DNA of 64,000 nt from Mongoliitalea lutea (GCF_014652135.1 NZ_BMYF01000019.1:1-64000), one strand, 5' to 3'; positions 1-9,453 are shown, counted from the stretch's first letter. Made by a program: numbers and translations. Notes: generated from the sequence alone by a model not told the origin.

Positions 1-1080
1 TTTTTTCCAGTCATGCCAAATACAGTATCGAAGTCGGTTTCTTAGCCACTCGTCGAGTGATTTCAGCTTTGCTGAGATACTGGCTAGGCGGTAATTGTTT
101 ACCCATCCCATCCAGACCTCTTTGAGCTTTTGGAGTCGTTCAGCGAAGCTGTACGGTTTGGTTTTCTTGGTAATCTGCTTAAGCTTTCGTTTCAGAGAGT
201 CCCAGCTGTTTTTCTTCACTACCAATTGGTATTTTCCTTTAACCCCTTTCTGGTATGTGGGTACAAATGCATGTCCCAATATTTCAAAGTTGGTTGGTCT
301 TCGGATGCCACTTTTCTCTCTGTTAATAGGTAGTCTGAGTTTATCCTTTAGGAAGAGGTAAATCTCGTTACCTACTTTTCTGGCTTCTTTCTTTGACTTG
401 GTGTAGATACTGAAGTCATCCGCATATCGGACGTATTTCAGGTTTCTCCGTTCCAGTTCCTTGTCCAATAAGTCCAGAAGGATGTTGGACAGTAGTGGGC
501 TGAGTGGCGATCCTTGCGGGACGCCTTTTCTACGTTTGTGCAGTTTTCCGTTGATCTGGATTGGTGCACGCAGCCACTTTCTGATAAGCCTTAGGGTAGT
601 CGGACATTTTACCCGTTGGTAGATCAATTGAAGTAGAACCGAGTGGTCAACCTCGTCAAAGAATCCCTTAAGGTCGATGTCCACTATATCCTGATAGCCA
701 TCATTGATGTATTTCAGGGACTGTGTTACCGCCTTATGGATGTTCTTTTCGGGACGGAAGCCATAGCTGTGTTCCTCGAACGTAAGTTCGTACTTGGTCA
801 TCAGCACTTGGCTTACCGCCTGTTGGAGCCATCTGTCCACTACTGTGGGAACTCCAAGCAGTCTTGTCTTTCCGTTGCTCTTGGGTATCTCTACCCCCTT
901 GATAGGTTTGGGTGCATACGTATGGTTCAGGATGGATATGGCAATATTATCCCTATTACTTTCCAAGTAGGAAAGCAGTTCGGTGATTTTCATGCCATCT
1001 ACCCCTGCCGAACCTTTGTTCCGTACTACCTGTCGGTATGCTTTATAAAGGTTCTTACGATTGAGTACTTTTTCTATCAT
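1..1080 (-). CDS. ltrA: Group II intron reverse transcriptase/maturase (partial, C-terminus outside)
   Basis: An open frame of 360 codons starts at ATG 1080 and leaves the window without a stop. It encodes the multifunctional intron protein: reverse transcriptase for retrohoming and maturase for splicing. Visible motifs are the N-terminal NKGSAGVDGM (about residues 21-30), YGFRP, the RT block GVPQGSPLSPLLSN, the catalytic YADD at residues 219-222, and the thumb/X domain ending in LDEWLRNRLRYCIWHDW. The frame is unbroken over the visible part, so the enzyme may be functional. Whether an HNH endonuclease follows cannot be seen. The C-terminal X-domain wording and insertion context favour a class C-type protein of about 420 residues; this is an inference. 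Confidence 0.93.
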   Translation of the reverse strand, partial: MIEKVLNRKNLYKAYRQVVRNKGSAGVDGMKITELLSYLESNRDNIAISILNHTYAPKPIKGVEIPKSNGKTRLLGVPTVVDRWLQQAVSQVLMTKYELTFEEHSYGFRPEKNIHKAVTQSLKYINDGYQDIVDIDLKGFFDEVDHSVLLQLIYQRVKCPTTLRLIRKWLRAPIQINGKLHKRRKGVPQGSPLSPLLSNILLDLLDKELERRNLKYVRYADDFSIYTKSKKEARKVGNEIYLFLKDKLRLPINREKSGIRRPTNFEILGHAFVPTYQKGVKGKYQLVVKKNSWDSLKRKLKQITKKTKPYSFAERLQKLKEVWMGWVNNYRLASISAKLKSLDEWLRNRLRYCIWHDWKK

Positions 1081-1568
1081 AGCTTAATCTGTTAACCCTG
1101 TCCGTTTAAGATAAGGCTACCCCAAAAGTTGCTCCCTATCGAATTTGGACGTAATCCAATGTTCAGTCCTTCGCTGCCCAGTGAGACCTCTGTAGCTCTT
1201 ACAGCTCGTTACCGGCGACTACTACGACTTCGGCTGACTTCTCTTTGGTGTTCCCGACACCCAGAGACCTCCCTCGGTAAGATGAATATCCTTGTGTCTA
1301 TCCCTGCCATATCTACTACTTCGGTGCTTCCTTCCTTGCGGAAGGTTAGGACTTCGGTGTGCTGTGCCACCTCATCCGACCTCATAGCCTCCGTATATGG
1401 TTCCTGTTCGTCAGTACAGACACCGCAGTCTGGCTTACTTCACTGCATGCCTCACGGCAAACCAGCTTGCCACTTGCTTGGCTTCGGGACGTTACCCCCG
1501 CGCTTAAGGGACTTTCACCCGTTGGAACGGTCAACTTTTTGACCTATATTCACCATTCAAGGCACACA
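1..1568 (-). mobile_element. Group II intron, 5' part (3' end outside window)
   Basis: On the minus strand the element starts near 1567-1569 with GTGTG, the usual group II 5' end (GUGYG). About 490 nt of structured, non-coding sequence follows and contains GGGTGAAAGTCCC, a familiar stretch of domain I. The intron-encoded reverse transcriptase begins at 1080 and runs off the window at base 1, so the ORF end and domains V and VI are not visible. The exact first base is uncertain by 2 nt because the boundary reads GTGTGTG. The element lies antisense to the toxin-antitoxin pair on its right and abuts an imperfect palindrome. That is how class C introns that target attC sites or terminator stems are placed; the class assignment is inferred. 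Confidence 0.85.
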
Positions 1569-1695
1569 CAGCACCTACCCAAAAGTGGCGGTTCTGTGGT
1601 TAAATCAAGCTTTGTGCTTCTATCAAAGTTTGTGCTTGGCTGACAGTGAAGTGCATCGAAATCGCCACCTTCGGGTAGCTGCAAAACGTTGGCAT
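1569..1695 (+). other. attC-like imperfect palindrome at intron insertion point
   Basis: CAGCACCTACCC (1569-1580) can pair with GGGTAGCTG (1673-1681) with a 3-nt bulge, and GTGGCG (1585-1590) pairs with CGCCAC (1663-1668), leaving a roughly 70-nt loop. The right end reads AAAACGTTGGCA, resembling an integron R' core (GTTRRRY) in only part of its positions. The intron is inserted at the left arm, so the expected left core lies beyond its 3' end, outside the window. The size, bulged double-arm architecture and a toxin-antitoxin pair immediately after the GTT end suggest an attC recombination site. A different repeat family of similar shape is possible. Confidence 0.45.
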
Positions 1696-1784
1696 ATTTT
1701 AAAAGACCCTAAGTATATTCGAAGTGACTTTTTAAATCTAGAAAAAACATGTAATTTTGTATCCGAATGAAGACAGGTAATTAA

Positions 1785-2084
1785 ATGTATTTTATTGAAA
1801 AGACTGTTGAATTTGACAAATGGTTGAGAAAGTTGAAGGATCTAAGAGCAAAAGCGAAAATTTTGTTCAGGATCCAGAAACTTGAAAATGACGAACATTT
1901 CGGAGATTGTAAACCGGTTGGTGAAGGTATTCTTGAATTGAGAATAGATTATGCCAAAGGATATAGAATCTACTTCAAGGAAAGGGAAGGTAAAATCATT
2001 ATTCTTCTTTTAGGGGGAGAAAAACCAACTCAAAAAAAGGATATTGAAAAAGCAAAGGAAATTTGGAACAGGATAAAAAAGTAG
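1785..2084 (+). CDS. RelE/ParE-superfamily toxin, HigB (Gp49-like) type
   Basis: A 99-residue basic protein. The fold-defining order is seen: an N-terminal helix-forming segment (FDKWLRKLKDLRAKAKILFR), then GILELRIDYAKGYRIYF and a strand KIIILLLGGEK, ending in a helix DIEKAKEIWNRI. This matches the phage-derived Gp49-like/HigB branch, ribosome-dependent mRNA interferases that inhibit translation. GGEKPTQKKDIEKA is the typical C-terminal wording of the family. The antitoxin follows 4 nt downstream, the toxin-first order of higBA-type modules. The gene directly follows an attC-like palindrome. Activity is inferred from family membership. Confidence 0.88.
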   Translation: MYFIEKTVEFDKWLRKLKDLRAKAKILFRIQKLENDEHFGDCKPVGEGILELRIDYAKGYRIYFKEREGKIIILLLGGEKPTQKKDIEKAKEIWNRIKK

Positions 2085-2088
2085 AAAT

Positions 2089-2373
2089 ATGGAAACATCA
2101 AAATTTGATATTGCAGATTATTTGGATAGTAAAGAAATGATTGCGGAATATTTAAATTCTGTTTTGGAGGAAGGGGATAGTGATGATGTAGTTGTTGCGC
2201 TTGGGCACATCGCAAAAGCAATTGGTATGTCCAAAATAGCGGAAGAAACAGGGATGAGTAGGCCAAGTTTGTATAAAGCCCTATCAACAGGATCAAAACC
2301 CCAATTTGAAACAATAATGAAAGTATTAAAAGCTGTAGGTGGTCAATTAAGAATTAATCCTTTATCCACGTGA
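2089..2373 (+). CDS. HigA-type antitoxin, helix-turn-helix (addiction module antidote)
   Basis: A 94-residue partner of the preceding toxin, starting 4 nt after its stop. The N-terminal part (FDIADYLDSKEMIAEYLNS) is the usual start of the probable addiction-module antidote family. The second half is a Cro/C1-like HTH: IGMSKIAEETGMSRPSLYKAL, then a helix VLKAVGGQLRI near the C-terminus. It would neutralise the toxin and repress the shared promoter. No separate promoter is visible in the 4-nt gap, so the two are translated from one message. Confidence in the family is high; the cognate target is unknown. Confidence 0.9.
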   Translation: METSKFDIADYLDSKEMIAEYLNSVLEEGDSDDVVVALGHIAKAIGMSKIAEETGMSRPSLYKALSTGSKPQFETIMKVLKAVGGQLRINPLST

Positions 2374-2525
2374 AAAGAAAAACGATGCCATAACATCACC
2401 TTGGATACAGCGGGTGGCTTACAGTAAATCGAAAGTTTAGTATCTTTAAGAAGTTAGGAGTAGGCTGGAAGAAAATTTTTTAACTATTGTGCCAGTAGCG
2501 ATAAAGATCATCCACGAAAAATACT
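2374..2525. other. Non-coding stretch after antitoxin, possible second cassette border
   Basis: No gene is visible. CCATAAC (2388-2394) and GTTAGGA (2453-2459) are spaced about 60 bp apart and loosely resemble the inverted core sites of an attC, with CACC/GGGTG inside. Pairing of the arms is poor, so this is only a weak candidate for the right border of a toxin-antitoxin cassette. Confidence 0.2.
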
Positions 2526-2598
2526 AGACCAGGCAGGTTTCAAAAACCTGCCTGGTCTGATGTCTCAATGTTCCATCCTCACTGTCAACTGCTCACTA
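2526..2598 (-). repeat. Composite intergenic repeat: hairpin plus GTGAGCAGTT words
   Basis: AGACCAGGCAGGTTT (2526-2540) and AAACCTGCCTGGTCT (2544-2558) form a perfect 15-bp stem with a 3-nt loop. Reading the minus strand, the segment between the stop codon of the symporter gene (2598-2596) and the hairpin contains AGTGAGCAGTTGACAGTGAG. The same two parts in the same order follow the stop codon at 62509. The hairpin could help terminate the upstream minus-strand operon, since a short T-run follows it, but its recurrence marks it as a dispersed element. Confidence 0.8.
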
Positions 2599-3948
2599 CT
2601 CCCCCTTTACATTCAGTTCCTCCGCACTTGGCGTAAAAGGATTGGAAGCTCTGATCAGGCCATCCGGTAACTCTCCTTCTGTGGAAGCTACTGCCACACA
2701 AACCGTCGCATCACCCGTAATATTGACCACCGTACGGAACATGTCCAAAATTCTATCAGGAGCAATAATTAATGCCACCCCTGCTCCTGGCACACCAATA
2801 GCCTCCAACACGATGATCAACATGATCAAGCCTGCCCCAGGTACACCCGCAGAACCAATAGCTGCCAAAGTTGCTGTCAATACAATGGTCAACTGCTGGG
2901 AAATCGTCAAATCCATCCCCAAGGCCTGAGCAATAAACACAGCCGCTACTGCCTGATACAAACTGGTACCGTTCATATTAATCGTTGCACCCAAAGGCAA
3001 GACAAAGCTGCTCACCTCTTCAGAAACACCCACTTCTTCCTCTACAATTTTCATGGTCACAGGAAGCGTAGCAGAACTTGAAGAAGTAGAGAAACCCAAT
3101 AGCATGGCGGGACGCATGGCTTTCAAAAAGTCAAAGAATTTGATTTTGGTAAAGGATTTAAGAATTGTACCATAGACTACAAATATGATCATTGCCAAAC
3201 CTGCTACCACGATCACTGTGTATTTCAACAAAGCCAACAACAGTTCAACTGCAGAGTCTGGATTGTCTCCCGCTATTTCTACAATGAGCGAGGCCATCAA
3301 GGCAAATACTCCATAAGGTGCAATCATCATGATGTATTCAACTATTTTGATAATCACATCGTTCAAGGCGTCAAAGAAATCTGTAAATGTCTTCGCCTTA
3401 TCCTTGGAAATCTGTAGCAAAGCAATACCTGCAATGATCGCAAAAAATACGACTTGAAGCATGCTTCCATTGTTAGCTGCTGCTGCAATCAGGTTTTCCG
3501 GTACTATATCCACAATTGGCTGCAAAGGACCTGCATCTTTAATTTCTGCAGCCATATCAGCTTTAGAACCTGCCTGAGAATCAAACTGAGCCATCAAACT
3601 GTCTCGTGTTTCTTGGGGTAATTTTTCTCCCGGCTCAAATATATTGACCAACAATAAGCCAAGCGTAATCGCGACAACCGTTGTAATCAAATAGGCAAGG
3701 ATGGTTTTTCCTCCAATTCTGGACAATTTGGATATATCTCCCAAGTTAGCAACCCCTACAATCAGCGATGCCAAGACCAATGGCACGGCAATCATCTTCA
3801 AGGAATTGATAAATATGGTCCCGATGGGCTTGATATAATCCACCGTAAATTGTGGTGAAATACCAAACTGAATGATCACAAGACCAAAAACTAAACCTAA
3901 AACCAATCCTATGATGATTTGGGTGTGTAAGGGTATTTTCTTGAACAT
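2596..3948 (-). CDS. Dicarboxylate/amino acid:cation symporter (DAACS family)
   Basis: A 450-residue inner-membrane secondary transporter that takes up C4-dicarboxylates, glutamate or aspartate with Na+ or H+. Family hallmarks are the serine-rich loop of hairpin 1 (STSSSSATLPVTM, about 289-301), the NMNGTSLYQ Na+-binding motif of TM7 (about 328-336), the glycine-rich hairpin 2 (GSAGVPGAG), and the TM8 substrate motif DRILDMFRTVVNITGD. An insertion of about 50 residues (108-158) between TM3 and TM4 is rich in charged residues and is variable in the family. It is last of a minus-strand run: aroC ends 17 nt upstream. Substrate cannot be fixed from sequence. Confidence 0.93.
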   Translation of the reverse strand: MFKKIPLHTQIIIGLVLGLVFGLVIIQFGISPQFTVDYIKPIGTIFINSLKMIAVPLVLASLIVGVANLGDISKLSRIGGKTILAYLITTVVAITLGLLLVNIFEPGEKLPQETRDSLMAQFDSQAGSKADMAAEIKDAGPLQPIVDIVPENLIAAAANNGSMLQVVFFAIIAGIALLQISKDKAKTFTDFFDALNDVIIKIVEYIMMIAPYGVFALMASLIVEIAGDNPDSAVELLLALLKYTVIVVAGLAMIIFVVYGTILKSFTKIKFFDFLKAMRPAMLLGFSTSSSSATLPVTMKIVEEEVGVSEEVSSFVLPLGATINMNGTSLYQAVAAVFIAQALGMDLTISQQLTIVLTATLAAIGSAGVPGAGLIMLIIVLEAIGVPGAGVALIIAPDRILDMFRTVVNITGDATVCVAVASTEGELPDGLIRASNPFTPSAEELNVKGE

Positions 3949-3965
3949 ACTGTTGGGTTTACTTT

Positions 3966-5042
3966 TTAAAGTTTATTGGTTCTGCTAATAAGCAGGTAAT
4001 CGGCTAATACAAGTGCTGCCATGGCTTCCACGATAGGCACCGCCCGAGGGACTACGCAAGGATCATGTCTTCCTTTGCCGGAAACAGTCACAGAATCTCC
4101 CCCTTCATTGACAGATTCCTGATCGATCATGATGGTGGCCACTGGCTTAAAGGCAACCTTGAAATAAATATCCTCTCCATTGGAAATTCCACCCTGGATT
4201 CCTCCGGAGTGATTGGTTCGTGTGCGAACTCGATCACCTTCCTGATAAAAAGCATCATTATGCTCCGAACCTCTCATTTTGACTCCTTCAAAGCCACTGC
4301 CATATTCAAATCCTTTGACAGCATTGATACTCAACATGGCCTTTCCCAACTCCGCATGAAGCCGATCAAAGACTGGTTCTCCTAATCCCGCAGGCACTCC
4401 CGTAGCCACACAACTCACTATGCCGCCAATGGTATCTCTGCTTTTTCTGACCTCGTCAATAAGACTGATCATTTCTTCCGCCTTTTGGGGGTCGGGACAC
4501 CTGACGATGCTATCTTCTGTTTTGGATAGATCCAATTCTTGGTAAGACTGTTCCAAAGCAAGACTGCCCACTTGGCTGACATATGCCTGAATGCTGATTC
4601 CGTAATGCTTCAGCATCATTTTGGCAATAGCACCAGCTGCAACTCGTGCAGCTGTTTCCCTGGCACTGCTTCTGCCTCCTCCTCTATAATCACGGATACC
4701 GTATTTCTCGAAATAGGTGAAGTCAGCGTGTGAAGGTCTAAATTTATCAGCGATATGCCCATAATCTTTACTTTTTTGGTCAGTATTCATGATGACCATA
4801 CCGATCGGGGTACCTGTTGATTTTCCTTCAAAAACACCGGAAAGGATTTTAAACTCATCTTCTTCCTTCCGTTGTGTGGTGATTTTGGATTGTCCAGGCT
4901 TTCTTCGCTGCATTTCCTGCACGATGAAAGCCTCATCAATCTCCAAGCCCGCAGGACAGCCTTCTATCACTACTCCTAAGCCCAATCCATGGGACTCACC
5001 AAACGTACTTATCTTAAATATTTTTCCGAAACTATTCCCCAT
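3966..5042 (-). CDS. aroC: Chorismate synthase
   Basis: A 358-residue flavoenzyme of the shikimate pathway converting 5-enolpyruvylshikimate-3-phosphate to chorismate in the cytoplasm; it needs reduced FMN. Signatures are all present: [18 protein letters not shown] at the N-terminus, [21 protein letters not shown]-type [18 protein letters not shown] (about 120-137) and, near the end, [20 protein letters not shown]. Full family length. Its ATG overlaps the stop of batD by one base (TAATG), indicating translational coupling, a pairing with no obvious metabolic reason. Confidence 0.98.
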   Translation of the reverse strand: MGNSFGKIFKISTFGESHGLGLGVVIEGCPAGLEIDEAFIVQEMQRRKPGQSKITTQRKEEDEFKILSGVFEGKSTGTPIGMVIMNTDQKSKDYGHIADKFRPSHADFTYFEKYGIRDYRGGGRSSARETAARVAAGAIAKMMLKHYGISIQAYVSQVGSLALEQSYQELDLSKTEDSIVRCPDPQKAEEMISLIDEVRKSRDTIGGIVSCVATGVPAGLGEPVFDRLHAELGKAMLSINAVKGFEYGSGFEGVKMRGSEHNDAFYQEGDRVRTRTNHSGGIQGGISNGEDIYFKVAFKPVATIMIDQESVNEGGDSVTVSGKGRHDPCVVPRAVPIVEAMAALVLADYLLISRTNKL

Positions 5043-6493
5043 TATCTCTTCTTTACAATCAAAAAGGCCAACAAAATGACCGAAGCGAGCAATAAAATAT
5101 TGATCGAGATGGAAAAATAATACTTATATCGCTCGTATAAAAGTTTATTACTCTCAATAGGTATCAAATCGTAAATTCCTCCCAATCGCTGATTGGATAT
5201 TGCCTGATTGACTTTGGATTCACCTGTGACGTTGATGACCGCTTTCGGTCTTAAGGTGTCGTATTTTGCCAAAACAGGATTGAAATAAATCCACTCAAAA
5301 TGATTGCCTAAAGCCACCTCTCCAGGTTCATTGATGGTGAGGTAATAGCTAAACTCCTTGATACCGGTCACTTTCCCCATCCCGCGATTGATTTGTTGGC
5401 GCACATTTGGGTCATAGGTGTTGAGTTTGTGAATCTGTCTCGTTTTGGGAGGAGAAACAGAATTGATATTTCCCTCTCCAGTCACTGAGAAATTATAAGT
5501 AAAGCCTTGTCCTGTTTCTACATCTAATTGGGAAATATTCTCCCGTAGTTGGAAAATACCCACACTGATTTCGTCTCTTAACGGATGGGGAGGAAGTGGT
5601 TTTACCTTGATGGACTTGGCAGAAGAATAAAAAGTTTTAAAGTCCTCCAAGCGGTTGCTCCCAAAGAACGAGGGATTTCTTGCTACTCTATACTTGATCA
5701 TTTCCCAAGCAATCGGCGGGATGCTCACTTCTCCCGGTGAAAAAGGAAAGAAAGTAGCTTCATAGACCTTGTACTTGGTCCAGTTTTTACCATTAAAGGT
5801 CACACGCTCCGGTTGGATATTGGTGATATTAAAATTCTCCTCCCAAGCATTGGTGGGCTTCAACTTTTTCAATATCTCATCCAATTGTCTTCCAGGTTCA
5901 TAGAATTGAAAAGGAGCCTGATTGGTTTCTGACATGTAAAATGCCAAACTGATATTCACTCCCTCTCCCACAAATACCTCTGACTTATCTACTGATGAAG
6001 CAAAAAAGGCATCGTCTTCGATTTCAATAAACTCAGGCTCTTCCCGTGTACCTGCACCTCCACCAAAGAGATTGTCAAATGCATCGAATACACTAGATTG
6101 TCTCTGCGCAGGCCTAGGATCAATCACTTTGATGGTTTTACCTGGAGAACTATAATCCGAACCATTGATTTTTACAGAAAACCTTGAAAGGGTAAACTCT
6201 CCTTTTCGTGTAGGTTTATAGTATTGTATGATGCTATTGGTGCTGCTGACTTGTCCATTGATCACATTCATGGATGAGGATTGCGTAATCCCTTGCTTAG
6301 TGAAGCCCAAGATATCCGGGAATTCATCATAAGAGCGAATACGATCATTGGCTATCGTCACTTTGATACTGAAGGTCTCATTTAATGCAATTTCATCACT
6401 ACCCAATTCGATCACTACTTCTTGAGCTTGAGCAGTCAAAGAAAAGAACAAACAACATACAGCAATGAGGCGGAGAATGAATAATCGAGGCAT
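5042..6493 (-). CDS. batD: BatD family protein
   Basis: A 483-residue membrane-anchored periplasmic protein. It has an N-terminal signal peptide (to about residue 23, ending TAQAQ), repeated beta-sandwich segments with the BatD wording [10 protein letters not shown] and [20 protein letters not shown], a proline-rich region, and one C-terminal membrane helix (about 461-480, [19 protein letters not shown]) followed by a few basic residues. BatD proteins accompany MoxR/VWA proteins in the Bacteroides aerotolerance operon. Here the usual batA/B/C neighbours are absent and the gene leads an operon with aroC, so it is a stand-alone paralogue. A near-consensus promoter (TTAATTTG, minus strand) lies about 20-30 nt upstream. 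Confidence 0.88.
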   Translation of the reverse strand: MPRLFILRLIAVCCLFFSLTAQAQEVVIELGSDEIALNETFSIKVTIANDRIRSYDEFPDILGFTKQGITQSSSMNVINGQVSSTNSIIQYYKPTRKGEFTLSRFSVKINGSDYSSPGKTIKVIDPRPAQRQSSVFDAFDNLFGGGAGTREEPEFIEIEDDAFFASSVDKSEVFVGEGVNISLAFYMSETNQAPFQFYEPGRQLDEILKKLKPTNAWEENFNITNIQPERVTFNGKNWTKYKVYEATFFPFSPGEVSIPPIAWEMIKYRVARNPSFFGSNRLEDFKTFYSSAKSIKVKPLPPHPLRDEISVGIFQLRENISQLDVETGQGFTYNFSVTGEGNINSVSPPKTRQIHKLNTYDPNVRQQINRGMGKVTGIKEFSYYLTINEPGEVALGNHFEWIYFNPVLAKYDTLRPKAVINVTGESKVNQAISNQRLGGIYDLIPIESNKLLYERYKYYFSISINILLLASVILLAFLIVKKR

Positions 6494-6610
6494 ATTTTTT
6501 TAATGGTACCTTAGGATTTGCAAATTAAGTCTATATTTCAAACGCAACAAACCTAATTACACAACGTATACACGGATAATTATAGTTATAAACCCATAAT
6601 TCTTTGACCT

Positions 6611-6799
6611 ATGCTAGAGTATGTAAAAACAATTCTAACCAAAGTCAGCTTTGACAAGCGGCTCTTCGAGAAAGAGCTGAAAAAAGCATTTAACCTACTC
6701 ATGGCCAGTGAAATAGAAGAATTCAGAGACTGGTGTTATCGTAATTTCTCTGGTCGATATGAACCGGTGTTAAATAAATATTTCGTAGCGTATGCATAA
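6611..6799 (+). CDS. Small conserved-looking protein of unknown function, 62 residues
   Basis: A charged 62-residue protein without signal peptide or membrane segment. Two helical stretches (VSFDKRLFEKELKKAFNLL and SEIEEFRDWCYRNF) are followed by a short tail ending PVLNKYFVAYA. No family is recognised with certainty. It is accepted as real because it fills a divergent intergenic gap, starts with ATG shortly after an AT-rich upstream region, and its stop is immediately followed by a strong rho-independent terminator. Monocistronic. Confidence 0.7.
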   Translation: MLEYVKTILTKVSFDKRLFEKELKKAFNLLMASEIEEFRDWCYRNFSGRYEPVLNKYFVAYA

Positions 6800-6828
6800 A
6801 AAGGGCTGATCACAGCCCTTTTTTATTT
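6798..6828 (+). terminator. Rho-independent terminator of the 62-residue gene
   Basis: AAGGGCTG (6801-6808), loop ATCA, CAGCCCTT (6813-6820), then a T-run. It sits directly after the stop codon at 6799. Confidence 0.9.
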
Positions 6829-6892
6829 AACATTTTTTAAAGGTTACCACGCATTAACTTATCTTAGAATCATTGCTATTTTTTTGAAAAAA

Positions 6893-7831
6893 TCAATCCT
6901 CAGAGCAAAAATCAATATTTCTTTTCAAGCCTTTCAATTTTGTACGCTTCACCGCAGATTTTGGAAACACCTTATTGAACGTCTCTTCTGTCAGTTCCAA
7001 CCAATCTTGAAGCTTCAGCTCTTTGAGTCCTTCCGAAGGTAAAAACTTTGGTTCTTGATGGGGCTTGGAAAAACGGTTCCAGGGACATACATCCTGACAG
7101 ATGTCGCAGCCAAATATCCAATTACCAAAAGTTCCTTTGAAAGAATCTGGTAAAGAATCCTTCAATTCAATCGTGAAATAGGAAATGCAACGGGAAGCAT
7201 CAATCACCCCGTCCCCAACAATCGCATCTGTCGGACAGGCATCGATGCAGCGGGTACAGGTACCACAGAAGTCCTTGACCATCGGTGGGTCAGGTGCTAC
7301 TTCCAAGTCAATAATGAGTTCGGCCAAAAAGAAAAAACTACCCATATTCCGTGTCAGCAATAAGCTGTTTTTTCCTAACCAACCAATCCCTGATTTTTGT
7401 GCCCATTGGCGCTCCATGACTGGGGCCGAATCCACAAATGCCCGACCATTGATTTCTCCAATAGCTGCTTTCAGATTCTCCAGAAAAAGCTTCAACTTAT
7501 CCTTTATGACATGATGGTAGTCTTGACCATAGGCATATTTGGCGATTTTAAGATCTTCTGGACCTTCAGGTAAGCGGGATTCGGGGTAGTAATTGTACAC
7601 CAAGCTGATGACTGTCTTGGCTCCATCTACCAACAGGCGCGGGTCAAGACGCTTATCAAAGTGATTGGCCATGTAGGCCATTTGTCCATGATAGTTTTGA
7701 TTCAGCCAAGCTTCTAATTTAGGTGCTTCTTCCTCCAAAAAATCTGCCTTAGCAATACCACAATACGCAAAGCCCAACTCTTGGGCCTGTTTCTTGATGA
7801 GTGCTGCATAGCGTTGTGAAGGTAATTGCAT
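6893..7831 (-). CDS. queG: Epoxyqueuosine reductase
   Basis: A 312-residue cobalamin-dependent iron-sulfur enzyme that reduces epoxyqueuosine to queuosine in tRNA, the last step of queuosine synthesis. The QueG N-terminal domain includes [11 protein letters not shown]; the two [4Fe-4S] motifs are [16 protein letters not shown] (about 189-204) and [12 protein letters not shown] (about 244-255). The C-terminus is short, as in the form without HEAT repeats. It begins 5 nt after the pyruvate-kinase-like gene stops, so the two are co-transcribed. Confidence 0.96.
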   Translation of the reverse strand: MQLPSQRYAALIKKQAQELGFAYCGIAKADFLEEEAPKLEAWLNQNYHGQMAYMANHFDKRLDPRLLVDGAKTVISLVYNYYPESRLPEGPEDLKIAKYAYGQDYHHVIKDKLKLFLENLKAAIGEINGRAFVDSAPVMERQWAQKSGIGWLGKNSLLLTRNMGSFFFLAELIIDLEVAPDPPMVKDFCGTCTRCIDACPTDAIVGDGVIDASRCISYFTIELKDSLPDSFKGTFGNWIFGCDICQDVCPWNRFSKPHQEPKFLPSEGLKELKLQDWLELTEETFNKVFPKSAVKRTKLKGLKRNIDFCSED

Positions 7832-7836
7832 GTTAC

Positions 7837-9300
7837 TTAGGTAGCTTCTAAAAACCGTTCTGCGATTTTCAAAGGTCTAAAGGTAAAGCGTTTTTTGGCA
7901 CGATGGGAGGAAGTCCTTTTCAAAATATCTTTCAAAGTCGTCAACACTTTGATCGTATGTGCTCCTTTGTTGAGCATCACACACTCAGCACCTGCACTCA
8001 AGGCAGCATCGGAAATTTCAGATCGGGTAGCGATGCCTGACTTGTTGAGTGTTTCCAACACTTGTGTGGCCCAAACCACCGGTACATGGGCTGCCTCACA
8101 AATCCAAAGAATTTCTTCCTGAATTTCCGCCATACGCTCAAATCCGATTTCCACAGCCAAATCCCCTCTGGCAATCATTACACCAAATTCAGGTTCCCGC
8201 ATCCCCTCAAACAGCAAATCAGGCAAATGCCTCACTGCTTCCGGTGTTTCAATCTTTATAATCAATCCCGGGATAGTAGCTCCGATACGTAGAAACGCTG
8301 CTCTTAATTCCTGAATATCTGTAGGCTTGCGAACGAAGGAGTATCCGATCAAATCTGCATTGGCGGCAATAAACGGCAGGCAGGAGCGATCAAAATCTGT
8401 CAGAGAGTCAATATCCAAAATTGTATCTGGGAAATTGATTCCTTTTTCGTTTTTTATCTGCGATTTTGGATTGGATACTCGGGTAATGCGCAAGCCAACT
8501 TTTCCTTTCTTTACTTTTTCGGTCAAGCACCGAATGACTCCATCATCTAAATACACCCGATCACCTACTCGGATTTTTTCTACGATACCCAGCTCATTGG
8601 GACTGATGACTACTTCTCCCTTGGGAATTCCCTCAGTTGACTCAGCCATCCAAATCAATTGCCCCTCTTTCACCTTCACTTTGCCCTTATCCTTGCCTTT
8701 ACCCATTAATCTTATGCGGATTTTCGGCCCGGCCAAGTCCATATAAATTTTACAATCTAATCCGGTTTCTTCGCTCGCCTTTTTGATATGCTGAATCATG
8801 TTCTGCCATACGTGTTCGTCATCATGAGCGCAGTTGATTCGAGCGATTCCCATACCCCCTTTCAATAAATTTTTCACCAAGGCATAATCCTCTGCAAAGT
8901 GACTGTCAAAGGTGACCATCAATGCAGGAATATCGGCTTCCTTCTTTTTCCCAAAAAGTTTCTCGCTCTTTTGTTTGATCAACACATTACTTAGGGAAAA
9001 GGAAACGGCATCAATGGTATCATACACTCTACCAAGTCGTTCCTGAATGGATTGCACCTGTCTGAGCACATGGCTTTCCGAACTGGCAATGGATGAGAGT
9101 CCATAAATGTGGAGTAAAACCTGTAACTCCCGGATATCAATGCTTCTCAAAACAAGGTAATGGAGCAAGTTCTTGGCAGCATAGAATTGGGAAGGGTGGA
9201 TTTGCTGAATCAAGGATTCACGCTCTGCGGTAGCCTGATGCATCAACTCCTCAATTTGCTCAAGTTGTGCTTGAATAAAATCCAAATCGTTGGACTCCAT
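7837..9300 (-). CDS. Atypical pyruvate kinase-like protein
   Basis: A 487-residue protein. The first ~120 residues are a helical extension not found in classical pyruvate kinase. Residues ~125-470 match the TIM barrel with inserted B domain: [12 protein letters not shown] for the usual Rx[32 protein letters not shown] (catalytic Lys/Glu region), [24 protein letters not shown] and [22 protein letters not shown]. The C-terminal effector domain is missing. Family residues for Mg2+ and substrate are largely kept, but the nucleotide/K+ binding N-terminal segment is altered. Whether it makes pyruvate or has another role is open. It has its own promoter region after the Omp85 terminator and precedes queG. 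Confidence 0.82.
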   Translation of the reverse strand: MESNDLDFIQAQLEQIEELMHQATAERESLIQQIHPSQFYAAKNLLHYLVLRSIDIRELQVLLHIYGLSSIASSESHVLRQVQSIQERLGRVYDTIDAVSFSLSNVLIKQKSEKLFGKKKEADIPALMVTFDSHFAEDYALVKNLLKGGMGIARINCAHDDEHVWQNMIQHIKKASEETGLDCKIYMDLAGPKIRIRLMGKGKDKGKVKVKEGQLIWMAESTEGIPKGEVVISPNELGIVEKIRVGDRVYLDDGVIRCLTEKVKKGKVGLRITRVSNPKSQIKNEKGINFPDTILDIDSLTDFDRSCLPFIAANADLIGYSFVRKPTDIQELRAAFLRIGATIPGLIIKIETPEAVRHLPDLLFEGMREPEFGVMIARGDLAVEIGFERMAEIQEEILWICEAAHVPVVWATQVLETLNKSGIATRSEISDAALSAGAECVMLNKGAHTIKVLTTLKDILKRTSSHRAKKRFTFRPLKIAERFLEAT

Positions 9301-9375
9301 AAAAACCGGGTTTATTGAGTCCGAAGTTAACCATTAAAAAACGAAGGGAAAAGAAAGCAATGTTAAGTTTTGCAA

Positions 9376-9425
9376 CAAAAAAGCAGCTATTCTGACTCAT
9401 AAGTTCTAAAATAGCTGCTTTCTTT
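9376..9425 (-). terminator. Terminator downstream of the Omp85-type gene
   Basis: AAGCAGCTATT (9381-9391) pairs perfectly with AATAGCTGCTT (9410-9420). On the minus strand the stem is followed by TTTTTTG, so it ends the transcript of the outer membrane gene. Confidence 0.8.
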
Positions 9426-9453
9426 CGATATACCAAAGGTATGTAATCCAATC

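Noticed and set aside
1129..1542. 137-codon plus-strand ORF beside the intron ORF
   Set aside because: It is the antisense of intron domains I-III and shows no protein-like pattern.
95..1770. Several plus-strand ORFs (60-150 codons) across the intron region
   Set aside because: They are antisense to the reverse transcriptase frame or lie in structured intron RNA, have no recognisable composition, and overlap one another in different frames.
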